Source: Flavobacteriales bacterium (lineage in GTDB: Bacteria > Bacteroidota > Bacteroidia > Flavobacteriales_D > Crocinitomicaceae). From it: DNA of 64,000 bases. The position numbers and the translations under genes were made by a program. The stretch lies in the NCBI GenBank assembly GCA_947454525.1, contig CANGJM010000012.1:1-64000 (forward strand), given 5' to 3'. The notes beneath the pieces are model-generated. The model ran no database searches. It saw only the letters and a program-made list of their open reading frames with translations, and was not told where the DNA came from. Below, piece by piece: positions 41,784 to 50,630 of the stretch. Numbering within the stretch: the first letter of the stretch is position 1; each line of letters starts with the position of its first letter.

Positions 41784-42923
41784 ATGAAATTTCTACTTTC
41801 CTTAAGCTGTTTATTGAGTATTTCCACGCTGTTTGCACAAGTGGATGTTAATGTTGGTGGCACACCTGAACCAATGCTGGTGAGCATTGCGCCACCTGAT
41901 TCTTTAGTAAATTTCCCCGATACGGAAGCTCAATACCCCGGTGGACCAGATTCCTTGGCTGAGTTTATTTTTGTGAACTTTATTTTGCCAGATGATACTT
42001 CTGAAGTATTATGGGACCAACGTGTTTACCTTTCGTTCATTGTTGAAAAAGATGGTTCTATTAATAACATCGTGGTGGAAAAAGGCGCAAGTGAATTATA
42101 TGATTCCATTTGTGTGGCTGTTGTTCAACAAATGCCAAAATGGATTCCTGCTCAAAAAGACGGCGTTCCAGTTCGTTCGTTGATGCGCTTACCAATTAAC
42201 ATTGATGACGCCATTATTGGTCCGGATGATATACTCTCAGACGAAGAATGGTCAGAAGAAGATTTTGAAGATGAAGGGTCAAACCGCAAATTCGGAAACG
42301 GACACTATGCTGGATTTGATGTCTATTTTTCTCAATTTGCCAACGAAATGGGCGATGTTACGTTTGACCAAAATCCATATTGGGAAATCAATCAAATGAA
42401 ATCGTTTGGATTGAATTACAATATGTTTGATTTAAAGTTTCCAATCGCTGGAAAGCAATTGGGAATAACTACAGGATTAGGTTTTGGATACCACAATTAT
42501 AGCCTCAGAAATAACTACGTTTTGGCGCATACGGCGGATACGATATTTGCTATTCAGGACACCATTTTCAATTTCAAGACCAATAAATTACAAGTTGGAA
42601 CGATTTCAATTCCATTGTTATTGGATTATTCGTTCAATGAAAACTTTGAAAAAAGTTACTTTATTGCTGTTGGTGTCATCGGTACATATAACTACGGAAC
42701 CAAACAAAGTGTAACAGGCACCTATGCAAATGGAGATGAATTTGTAAACTCTACTATTTCAGCATTTAACATGAATAGATGGACATTAGATGCAACGACA
42801 CGCATTGGTTACGGCCATTTTGGAATGTTCATTAGCTATCAGTTGAATTCCATGTTTAAAACAGGACACACTGTCGCTGTTTATCCATTTCGCATAGGAT
42901 TCAATGTTCTTTTTGGAATTTAG
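41784..42923 (+). CDS. Exported TonB-C-terminal-domain protein with outer-membrane beta-barrel
   Basis: Start at 41784 gives MKFLLSLSCLLSISTLFAQ, a signal peptide; the upstream TTG at 41766 adds only six residues. Of 379 residues, about 60-150 resemble the TonB C-terminal domain (YLSFIVEKDGSINNIVVEK, MPKWIPAQKDGVPVRS), without the usual TonB transmembrane anchor and proline-rich spacer. The rest is an acidic linker and a porin-like barrel (PF13568 type: GITTGLGFGYHNYSLRNNY). It is placed 26 bp after the receptor, likely co-transcribed and so also under the riboswitch. It might help the receptor in the outer membrane; this is inference. Confidence 0.7.
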   Translation: MKFLLSLSCLLSISTLFAQVDVNVGGTPEPMLVSIAPPDSLVNFPDTEAQYPGGPDSLAEFIFVNFILPDDTSEVLWDQRVYLSFIVEKDGSINNIVVEKGASELYDSICVAVVQQMPKWIPAQKDGVPVRSLMRLPINIDDAIIGPDDILSDEEWSEEDFEDEGSNRKFGNGHYAGFDVYFSQFANEMGDVTFDQNPYWEINQMKSFGLNYNMFDLKFPIAGKQLGITTGLGFGYHNYSLRNNYVLAHTADTIFAIQDTIFNFKTNKLQVGTISIPLLLDYSFNENFEKSYFIAVGVIGTYNYGTKQSVTGTYANGDEFVNSTISAFNMNRWTLDATTRIGYGHFGMFISYQLNSMFKTGHTVAVYPFRIGFNVLFGI

Positions 42924-45292
42924 TTTTTAACTAAATGAAAGAAACTGTGTAAGGTCTGATCAAGCTCATAGATTTTTAAAACGTAAAAATAGGTCCCTTC
43001 ATCGAATTCACTTCCATCCCAGGAATTGTCGTAGTTTTTCGCGCTGTACAAAAGTTGTCCCCATCGGTTAAAGATAAATACTTCATTATCGGGATAAAAG
43101 GACAAGTATTCAAAGGATAAACGATCGTTAATCCCATCTCCATCCGAAGTGATGACGTTGATGTTCGTGATTTCAGCTGGAACAACCGTGATGTTCGTGC
43201 ATAGACTATCGATACAGCCATGATTGTTTTGAATGGTTAAGCACAATGGATATTGTCCAGGCACGGCATAAGATCCAGAAAATGAGGTGCTCTGAGTAAA
43301 GGAACTATCTGCTACAGTCCAATTCCAAAAAACGAGGTTTCCACCCGGTGAAAGCGATGCATCTTGGACAATGAACGAATTCGTGACCACAACTGGATTG
43401 GGATTAACCGTCACTTGAGCACTTGGATTGGGGTAAATGCTAACGGTTATTTGTTGTGTGTCTGATACACAGCCATTGATCTCGGCATAGGCAGCATAGT
43501 TAACTTGAATCATTGTATCACTCACATTCGGAATGAATTCAGAGATGTTGCCTGTTCCCGTTGAATTCCCAAAATAATGACTGATTCCACCCGTCAAACA
43601 GGAGGTGTTCAAAATGGAAATCGCTTCTCCTGCACATAAAACAGAATCGTAAATAAGACTTGGCTCCGCGGCTGGAATCAAGGGTTTATTTCCAACTGGA
43701 ATATTGAGTATTTGATTGCCACAGGCATCCATAATGATGGGTGGGGGAACAGCTAAACTTGTTTGTAAACTATCGCAATACAGTGGACAATTTGGATTTG
43801 TTAAAGTAAAGATATGGTTTGTTGAACCATTCGAACAACCAACGTTTTGTCCGACCGTTACCACTTCAGTTGACCATGGATGAGTAAAGGTATAGGGCGC
43901 CACACCATAACGAGCATAGGCTGTGGCATTGAAGGTACAGCTGTTCGAACAGATAGGGGTTTGATTGACAAACCATTCGTTTCCATATGATTCAGGTGTT
44001 TTCCCATAAACAATGACTTCGAACGGGTATATTGAAGCAAATGGATCGTATCGAATATACGTGGTGTTACACCCAGAACCCAACGCATTTCTACCGATGT
44101 GCATGCGTACCCAAAAGCTCACATCTGAACAAGATTCACCAACGCAACAACTGAGAGGATTCATTAAATTAAAACTATCCAAATAGGCAGTCCCGGGTAA
44201 GGTAGCGGTCGCACCTGTAACCGTAAATATTTGAGAACTTCCGCAAGAAGAACTGTAAAACATGGCGCCTTGACTCATGATTGCTCCGGTGAAAGGATCA
44301 GCATAAAAACTTCCGGAAACATATACTCCTGTTACAGTTATTCCTGCTGGAATGGTTACTTGGATGCTATCCTTATTGTAAGTTGGCATGAAACAAGAAG
44401 GCATGTATCCGTTTGACCAAGTACTCAAAGGACCGGAAATCACTGGGTCAATATAGACAGGATAGGTACGTGTATACTCATTTAGCCAATTGGTAGAGAT
44501 GAATAGTTGAAGGAATTTACCTTCCTTTTTATCGACGATGTCGTAATGACCAATCGTTGTTTGACCTAATGCATCATAACAAATGATGGGGTCTAACTGC
44601 GCCGCAATTCTACCTTTTTCATCCAAAATGGTTAGTCGCTGACATAGTTGCTGTTTTTCATCGAGTTCTTTTACAATGCGAAAAGAGCTTGGAATGTCAA
44701 GCTTCTCCTCAATAAGAAGTTCGGCTTCCGAATGAGCGAGTGGTTCATTTAGTCGGTAACTAAACTTGATGGCATTTTCCAAAAAAACAACTTGCTTGTC
44801 TACATGAGGAACGATCTGCTCAAAGAACCCGATGTTTTGAGAAAGAGAAAAGTCATTGTTTGCTGGTACTCCCTGTATGATTGTTTTGGTGCCAAACTGT
44901 ATTTTAGTTAAGTCCGTTGAACTGAGAGAAAAACTACCGTTTTTGTCCAAATAAGTGGGGAAATCTTGCTGCAAAGCGGTCCATCCCTCCGAGGATTGTT
45001 TCAAGCCAAAGTCAATGGGAACGAGCTCACCTTCTTTTGAGTAATAGTGGATTGGTTTTAAACTGTAACGTGCTTTGATGTCGCCTTTATTGTTGCGATA
45101 GACGGAAGCATAAAGGGTTCGTTTTTCTCTGACTTCCTTCCAACTTTGATCATAAGTGACTACATTTTCACGGTCAACTAGTTCGGGATTTACACAAGTA
45201 GATTTCAAGGTCCAAATGGCAGATTTATTTACTTGTGCCTGTCCTTCGCTTACCAAAAGCAGGAAAAAAAGTAGAAAATATACATGTTTCAT
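42920..45292 (-). CDS. Secreted protein with gliding-motility-associated C-terminal domain (T9SS type B)
   Basis: A 790-residue exported protein (MKHVYFLLFFLLLVSEGQA signal). The middle has Cys- and Gly-rich adhesin-like sequence and a PKD-like domain (WNWTVADSSFTQSTSFSG, YPLCLTIQNNHGCIDSLC). The end is the CHU_C/type B sorting domain: TSDGDGINDRLSFEYLSFYP, VFIFNRWGQLLYSAKNYDN, SWDGSEFDEGTYFYVLKIYE. This domain directs substrates through the type IX system of gliding Bacteroidota. The N-terminal part (KPIHYYSKEGELVPIDFGL) resembles other large cell-surface proteins of unknown role. It overlaps the convergent gene by 4 bp. Confidence 0.85.
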   Translation of the reverse strand: MKHVYFLLFFLLLVSEGQAQVNKSAIWTLKSTCVNPELVDRENVVTYDQSWKEVREKRTLYASVYRNNKGDIKARYSLKPIHYYSKEGELVPIDFGLKQSSEGWTALQQDFPTYLDKNGSFSLSSTDLTKIQFGTKTIIQGVPANNDFSLSQNIGFFEQIVPHVDKQVVFLENAIKFSYRLNEPLAHSEAELLIEEKLDIPSSFRIVKELDEKQQLCQRLTILDEKGRIAAQLDPIICYDALGQTTIGHYDIVDKKEGKFLQLFISTNWLNEYTRTYPVYIDPVISGPLSTWSNGYMPSCFMPTYNKDSIQVTIPAGITVTGVYVSGSFYADPFTGAIMSQGAMFYSSSCGSSQIFTVTGATATLPGTAYLDSFNLMNPLSCCVGESCSDVSFWVRMHIGRNALGSGCNTTYIRYDPFASIYPFEVIVYGKTPESYGNEWFVNQTPICSNSCTFNATAYARYGVAPYTFTHPWSTEVVTVGQNVGCSNGSTNHIFTLTNPNCPLYCDSLQTSLAVPPPIIMDACGNQILNIPVGNKPLIPAAEPSLIYDSVLCAGEAISILNTSCLTGGISHYFGNSTGTGNISEFIPNVSDTMIQVNYAAYAEINGCVSDTQQITVSIYPNPSAQVTVNPNPVVVTNSFIVQDASLSPGGNLVFWNWTVADSSFTQSTSFSGSYAVPGQYPLCLTIQNNHGCIDSLCTNITVVPAEITNINVITSDGDGINDRLSFEYLSFYPDNEVFIFNRWGQLLYSAKNYDNSWDGSEFDEGTYFYVLKIYELDQTLHSFFHLVKN

Positions 45293-45355
45293 AGTAGCAG
45301 ATTCACTACTAAGATAGCATTTTAAACGTACAAGATCAATTTAACCTATTAAAAA

Positions 45356-46315
45356 TCAAGGCTTAAATGAAAGATCATTTAAATCGTTGCCAGCCAAAAA
45401 GGACTTGTAATCCATGCGTTTTTTTCCCTCGGCTTGAATCTCTTTTAATAGCACGAAGCCATTTCCACTTGGGAAAACAATTCCTTCAAGTGTAGCAAAC
45501 GGACCATTGTTTCGAGTCGCTTCAGTCAAGTTTACCAAAGTTGAATCAAAGAGTTTAAACGTGATCCAAGAAGATTTTTTGGTGGACCAAAGTTTGCACC
45601 ATGCTGCAGGGTAGGGGGATAAGCCTCGGATGCGGTTGTGGTTAAGTTCCGCCACTTGACTCCAGTCAATTTCACAATCTGCCTTGAATATTTTTGGGGC
45701 AAAGGGTACATTTGTATCCGATGGATCTTGTTCAATGGTTGAAACAGCACCCGAACAAATTTGATCAGCGGTTTCTACTGTTAATGCAGCCCCCATCGAT
45801 TTTAATTGATCGTGTAGCTCACCTGCGTTGATGTCTTTGGATAATGAAATGGATTTTTGTGCAATGATTGCACCGGTATCAATGTTTTCGTTAATAAAAA
45901 ATGTACTCACTCCAGTTTCCACTTCACCATTCATGATGGCCCAATTGATTGGCGCTGCTCCTCGGTATTTTGGAAGGAGACTCGCATGTAGGTTTATCGT
46001 TCCGAATGCAGGCATTTTCCACACGACATCGGGCAACATGCGAAAAGCGACAACGACAAACAAATCTGCGTTTAAGGAAGCTAAATCCGTTAAAAAGGAT
46101 TCTTCGCGCAATTTGTCTGGTTGCAAAATGGTAAGTCCATGCGAAAGGGCATATTGTTTGACAGCACTTTGCTGAATTTGCTGCCCACGTCCCGCAGGTT
46201 TGTCCGCAACGGTAACAACACCAACAATTTCATGTTTGGATTGCATCAAAGCATCCAAAATCCCCACAGCAAATTCGGGGGTCCCCATAAAAACAATGCG
46301 TAATTTCTCTTTCAT
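45356..46315 (-). CDS. fmt: Methionyl-tRNA formyltransferase
   Basis: Start at 46315 (MKEKLRIVFMGTPEFAVGIL); the ATG at 46336 adds seven residues and overlaps MATE. The 319-residue enzyme formylates initiator Met-tRNA. Visible: VMGTPEFAVG-type start, DKPAGRGQQIQQSAVKQ, the formyl-transfer site INLHASLLPKYRGAAPINWA with the catalytic Asn-His, and INENIDTGAII with the Asp. A C-terminal OB-like domain begins about residue 205. The ATG overlaps the MATE stop as TAATG. It is the last gene of a minus-strand group. Confidence 0.93.
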   Translation of the reverse strand: MKEKLRIVFMGTPEFAVGILDALMQSKHEIVGVVTVADKPAGRGQQIQQSAVKQYALSHGLTILQPDKLREESFLTDLASLNADLFVVVAFRMLPDVVWKMPAFGTINLHASLLPKYRGAAPINWAIMNGEVETGVSTFFINENIDTGAIIAQKSISLSKDINAGELHDQLKSMGAALTVETADQICSGAVSTIEQDPSDTNVPFAPKIFKADCEIDWSQVAELNHNRIRGLSPYPAAWCKLWSTKKSSWITFKLFDSTLVNLTEATRNNGPFATLEGIVFPSGNGFVLLKEIQAEGKKRMDYKSFLAGNDLNDLSFKP

Positions 46316-47643
46316 TATACAATTTTCTTTTTCCAATCATACAAACGGAGGTAGCTGATGGAAGCTAATCCCATTAAAATAAAATAGATGTACTCTACCG
46401 TCCAAATCCAATATACGTCCAAATTCCACACTTTGATGAAAAGGTAACAAAAAACGACATAAACACTCACAATGCCAAATTCAATGAACATCGAATGCAG
46501 CGTGTTTCCAGAACCATGGATTGTTTGAAAATAAACAGAGGAAAATCCATACAACATAATAGATACGGAAATGAGTCGGAGGATTTGAGCACTCTTGTGT
46601 ACATACAATTCCGCCGGATTAATCAGTCGAATTAATGCTTCCGGATAGAAAATGGCTCCATGGAAAGTGACGCACAAGAACAAAAGTGTCATGAGTTGTA
46701 TCCGTTTTTGAATTGTAGGAATTTCATCAAATTTCTTAGCGCCTATGTATTGAGAAATGTACGTTTTCGTGGTTCCTGCGAATCCCCAAATAGGGACAAA
46801 GGCAAGAAAATAGATGGCTCTAATATTCTGTGAAACGGTTAAATCAAATTGACCTTTTTGCTCTAGCCAAGTGAAAAAGAGTGTCCAAGTTGCCAACGCA
46901 AAGAATCCCTGAAACATCAGCGGACTCCCTACTCTCAACAATTCTTTCATGGAAGCAAGTTCAAACTTGAAATGTGCAAATAGTTGGTATTCTTTTCTTT
47001 CCGTTGAAAAAATCAAATAAATCACAAGAAATAACATCCCCAAAGCATCTGCAATGGTATTGGCTAACGCGGCTCCTTCGATCCCCATTTCTGGTAAGCC
47101 GTGTCTACCAAAGATCAAGGAATTAGCAAGGAAAATATTACTGATTGCTGTGATTAAGGCGGCATATAATACAATCATCGTTTTTCCTTTTGCCAATAAA
47201 AAAGCCTGTATGGTAATGGTAATCATCGCAAAAAACAAGGCGAAAGATCTAACCCGAATAAAATCACCTTGTAAGAGGGCAATTTCATGGTTTTTGGAAT
47301 AACCAACAATTGCGGATGGAAGAAACCAATGCAAAAGGATGAAGAATCCAATCGCTAACAGGAAATTGGTTAAAAAGGATGTTCCAAAAACCCTTCCAAT
47401 TGCCGAAATACGTTCTTCACCAATTCTTCTGGCAATGATGATCTGTGCACCATCTCCCATTCCAAGCAAACACATGTATACGGTGACGTATAAAAGTCCT
47501 CCGTTACCCACTGCGTCGAAAGCCTCGGTAGAATACCGACTGATCAAGGAGGCGTCCGTTATTAAAACAATGGACTGAATAAATCCGGATACCATCATCG
47601 GAAGTGCCATTCCTAAAATCGCCTTGTAATTGAGTGCAAGCAT
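46315..47643 (-). CDS. MATE-family efflux transporter
   Basis: A 442-residue protein with twelve hydrophobic segments. ALPMMVSGFIQSIVLITDAS near the start, GMGDGAQIIIARRIGEE after segment 2, and the equivalent ISQYIGAKKF in the second half are the NorM/MATE pattern. It probably exports organic cations or drugs in exchange for Na+ or H+; specificity is unclear. It starts 1 bp after the methyltransferase gene stop and overlaps fmt by 1 bp. Confidence 0.88.
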   Translation of the reverse strand: MLALNYKAILGMALPMMVSGFIQSIVLITDASLISRYSTEAFDAVGNGGLLYVTVYMCLLGMGDGAQIIIARRIGEERISAIGRVFGTSFLTNFLLAIGFFILLHWFLPSAIVGYSKNHEIALLQGDFIRVRSFALFFAMITITIQAFLLAKGKTMIVLYAALITAISNIFLANSLIFGRHGLPEMGIEGAALANTIADALGMLFLVIYLIFSTERKEYQLFAHFKFELASMKELLRVGSPLMFQGFFALATWTLFFTWLEQKGQFDLTVSQNIRAIYFLAFVPIWGFAGTTKTYISQYIGAKKFDEIPTIQKRIQLMTLLFLCVTFHGAIFYPEALIRLINPAELYVHKSAQILRLISVSIMLYGFSSVYFQTIHGSGNTLHSMFIEFGIVSVYVVFCYLFIKVWNLDVYWIWTVEYIYFILMGLASISYLRLYDWKKKIV

Positions 47644-47644
47644 C

Positions 47645-48820
47645 TTAATCTACTTGGATAATCAATCCTTTTAAGTATTCTCCCTCTGGATGAAATGCAT
47701 GAATGGGATGATCTGCTGGTTGATGGATTTGCTCCAAAATACGCACATTTCTTCCTGATTCAATCGCTGCAGCAATAATGGTATTGGTAAACAACGCTTT
47801 ATCGATGACCTGTGAACAAGAAAACGTAAAGATGATTCCTCCAGGTTTAATTTGACGAATGGCATGCGCATTCAATCGCTTGTATCCTTGAATGGCTTGG
47901 TGACGTTTTTCGCGGTGCTTCGCAAATGCAGGTGGATCCAACACAATAATGTCGTAATCTTCTTGCAAATCCTTCATGTAATCCATGGCATCTGCGCAAA
48001 TGGACAAATGTTTCTCGGTATAGTTATTCAAGATGATGTTATCGTCGGTTAAGGCAATCGCCTTTTTTGAACTATCCAAGGAATGCACCAAAGAGGCCCC
48101 ATGATTCAACGCTTGAAGAGAGAATCCTCCGGAGTAACAAAAAGTATTTAATACTTTCTTTCCTTTCGAATATTCGCCTAGAATACGTCTGTTCACCCGC
48201 TGATCGATAAAGAATCCCGTTTTTTGTCCAGTAATCCAATCGATGTTGTATTTCACGCCGTTTTCTAATGCAACATGTGGTGTTTCGCAACTTCCGAATA
48301 GATAGGCGTCTGTTACGTCGGTTCTTTTCGGTAAGGTATCGGTTGACTTCGAATAAACCGCTGTCAATTTTTTCCCGAATGCATTTTTCAATGCGTTAGC
48401 AATCATCTCAACTGAAAAGTACATGCCAATGGAATGACATTGAATCACAGCGACCCCGTTATAAAAATCAATAACAAGTCCGGGAAGTTCATCACCTTCA
48501 CCGTGACATACACGGAAAATGTTGTTCTGTTTGGATAAAAGTCCAATGTTTATTCGGGAATCAACCGCTTTTTTAATTTTTCGATCAAAAAAAGCTTGGT
48601 CTATTTCCTCGTAGTCGAAACTTAAGATTCGAACAGAAATAGTTGCATGTTGAAAATGCCCAATTCCTAAAAACTGGTCTTTTCGTGTCATCAGACACAC
48701 TAGGTCACCATCCTTTAAGGATTCGGTAGAAGATTCAATGGCTCCTGAAAAAACCCAAGGATGTCTGCGCATCAATGATTGTTCTTTGCCTTTGCGGATG
48801 TGTAGTATAGGATATGTCAT
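47645..48820 (-). CDS. PUA-domain class I SAM methyltransferase, RlmI-like
   Basis: Start at 48820 (MTYPILHIRKGKEQSLMRRH). The 391-residue protein has an N-terminal PUA domain (HPWVFSGAIESSTESLKDGD), a central EEHAD-like segment and a Rossmann methyltransferase domain with NTFCYSGGFSLQALNHGASL and IIVLDPPAFAKHREKR. It matches RlmI, which makes m5C1962 in 23S rRNA, although a related specificity cannot be ruled out. TAACTTTG on the minus strand at 48833-48826, 5 bp before the ATG, is a possible -7 box. Confidence 0.88.
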   Translation of the reverse strand: MTYPILHIRKGKEQSLMRRHPWVFSGAIESSTESLKDGDLVCLMTRKDQFLGIGHFQHATISVRILSFDYEEIDQAFFDRKIKKAVDSRINIGLLSKQNNIFRVCHGEGDELPGLVIDFYNGVAVIQCHSIGMYFSVEMIANALKNAFGKKLTAVYSKSTDTLPKRTDVTDAYLFGSCETPHVALENGVKYNIDWITGQKTGFFIDQRVNRRILGEYSKGKKVLNTFCYSGGFSLQALNHGASLVHSLDSSKKAIALTDDNIILNNYTEKHLSICADAMDYMKDLQEDYDIIVLDPPAFAKHREKRHQAIQGYKRLNAHAIRQIKPGGIIFTFSCSQVIDKALFTNTIIAAAIESGRNVRILEQIHQPADHPIHAFHPEGEYLKGLIIQVD

Positions 48821-48892
48821 GGACGCAAAGTTACACAATCCGTTGTCAAACTTGCGGAAGTATCACACGCATCTGCACAGAAAATAGGGAGT

Positions 48893-48927
48893 TTTGTAGG
48901 GTAAGTCCTATTTTCGACTTACTTTTG
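48893..48927 (+). promoter_or_regulatory. Promoter candidate with an overlapping inverted repeat
   Basis: TTTG at 48893-48896 and TACTTTTG at 48920-48927 are 23 bp apart. Between and overlapping them, GTAAGTC (48901-48907) and GACTTAC (48916-48922) form a perfect inverted repeat with an 8-bp spacer. The dyad covers the -7 box and could be an operator. The gene starts at 48947. Confidence 0.5.
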
Positions 48928-48946
48928 ACCTAAATAAAGTTGAAAT

Positions 48947-49207
48947 ATGTCAAATAAAAGAATTCTTAAGAGAAACATCAATGAGATGGTTTTTGATGTG
49001 GTAGAAGAGTGTTTTCACCACCAAATGTTGGATGAGTCTAAAGCTCCAGCAACAGAAAAATTAATTACAGAGGCAGCAAGTTTCCAAGATGTTATTCTTG
49101 GACGTATGCACAAAGCAAAAGGTAAAGCTGAATTTCGTGCAATCGTTGCTGAAGTTGAAGCAAAAGCGTTAACTTTTGTTGATGCATTAAATGCATTGAA
49201 TAAATAA
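48947..49207 (+). CDS. Small conserved helical protein of unknown function
   Basis: An 86-residue, Lys/Glu/Ala-rich all-helical protein (MSNKRILKRNINEMVFDVVE, then GRMHKAKGKAEFRAIVAEVE). It has no signal, membrane segment or catalytic motif. I recognise the general type from Bacteroidota genomes but not a named function. It has its own promoter candidate with an operator-like dyad and is followed 4 bp later by the SLC13 transporter, so it may head that transcript. Confidence 0.6.
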   Translation: MSNKRILKRNINEMVFDVVEECFHHQMLDESKAPATEKLITEAASFQDVILGRMHKAKGKAEFRAIVAEVEAKALTFVDALNALNK

Positions 49208-49211
49208 TTAG

Positions 49212-50588
49212 ATGCTTCAGTTAGATTGGAAGCGCATGCTCGCAGCATTTGGCGCATTTTCTTTTCTAATGGTTCTCATTACTACCCGCGCAACTGATTC
49301 CTACTGGAACGCAGTTGCGCTTGGTGGACTGATGATTTTCTTTTGGATATTTGAGGTGATATCCATTTACATTACAGCCTTATTCCCCTTTATTTTTGCC
49401 ATTCCACTCGGACTCCTCAACACAGCAGATCTTGCTGCAAGTTATGGAAACAATAATGTCTACCTGTTTTTCGGTGGATTTGTCCTTGCTCTTGGATTGG
49501 AAAAATGGAAAGTTCATGAGCAAATCGCTCGAAGAATCATCAATGTTGTAGGTGATTCAAAACCACGCATTTTACTTGGATTCATTTTAAGTACCGGATT
49601 CCTCAGTATGTGGATTTCCAACACCGCTACCGCACTGATGATGTTGCCAATGGCAATCGCCATTATTCATGCCATGCCGGTTGCGCATCAAAAATCAAAA
49701 TTCTCTTTGCTGTTAATGTTGAGCATCGCTTATGCATCAAGTATCGGTGGAGTAGGGACCCTTGTAGGCTCGCCTCCTAACACGCAAATGGCTGCCATTC
49801 TTCAAAAGAATTTTCACATCACGGTGAGCTTTTTTGATTGGATGAAAATCGGAATGCCGCTAGCGATTACCATGCTTTTAGTCATGTATGGCATTTTTTA
49901 CGTCGCACTTGGAAAGGAAAGAAAGGAACTACACGATGTGAATTTACCGAATGTTCCTTGGACAAACGAACAACTTAGAGCTCTGTCAATATTTGGATTA
50001 GTGGTCATTTTATGGTCCTTTCGTGAATTGATTACCTCAGCTACTGGACTAAACTACGGGGACGAAAGTGCTGCGATTTTTGGTGCCATCCTGTTGTTCA
50101 TTGTCCCGGGTAAAAGCGATAAAAAACCTTTGCTCGATTGGAAGGATACTGAGAAATTGCCTTGGGGAATTTTATTGTTGTTTGGTGGTGGACTTGCACT
50201 TGCTCAAATTTTTGAGAAAAATGGAGTCGTTGAATCACTGACAAAAGTATTTCAGTCCTATGAAAACATGTCGGTTCCAGCAATCGTTTTGTTGGTGGTT
50301 GTCATTTCTGTGTTTGCGTCTGAAGTGATGTCCAACCTAGCTTTAGTGACCATATTTGTCCCGGTTATCGCAAGCTTTGCCAAGGAATCCGGATATGATG
50401 TTTTTCAATTGTGTTTCTCCTTAACGCTCGGTGCTAGTCTTGCTTTCATGATGCCGGTGGGTACACCGCCCAATGCCATTGTATTTTCATCTGGACATGT
50501 GAAAATTCATCAAATGGTCAAAATGGGTTTTCTTTTCAATGTGATTGGAATCGCATTGATCTCCTTGTTCGCCATCCTTTTTTTGTAA
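49212..50588 (+). CDS. SLC13/DASS-family sodium-coupled anion transporter
   Basis: A 458-residue membrane protein with about 11-12 hydrophobic segments. The DASS substrate motifs are present: MWISNTATALMMLPMAIAI (about 137-155) and the second-half VMSNLALVTIFVPVIASFA, with FMMPVGTPPNAIVFSSG close to the C-terminus and SSIGGVGTLVGSPPN at about 175-189. Such carriers import dicarboxylates, sulphate or phosphate with Na+. The SNT and TPPN motifs favour a carboxylate or inorganic anion carrier; the substrate is not determined. It follows the small helical gene by 4 bp. Confidence 0.88.
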   Translation: MLQLDWKRMLAAFGAFSFLMVLITTRATDSYWNAVALGGLMIFFWIFEVISIYITALFPFIFAIPLGLLNTADLAASYGNNNVYLFFGGFVLALGLEKWKVHEQIARRIINVVGDSKPRILLGFILSTGFLSMWISNTATALMMLPMAIAIIHAMPVAHQKSKFSLLLMLSIAYASSIGGVGTLVGSPPNTQMAAILQKNFHITVSFFDWMKIGMPLAITMLLVMYGIFYVALGKERKELHDVNLPNVPWTNEQLRALSIFGLVVILWSFRELITSATGLNYGDESAAIFGAILLFIVPGKSDKKPLLDWKDTEKLPWGILLLFGGGLALAQIFEKNGVVESLTKVFQSYENMSVPAIVLLVVVISVFASEVMSNLALVTIFVPVIASFAKESGYDVFQLCFSLTLGASLAFMMPVGTPPNAIVFSSGHVKIHQMVKMGFLFNVIGIALISLFAILFL

Positions 50589-50630
50589 TTCGAGAATAAT
50601 TCTTATTTTCGATAACCTTAAAACTAAACC

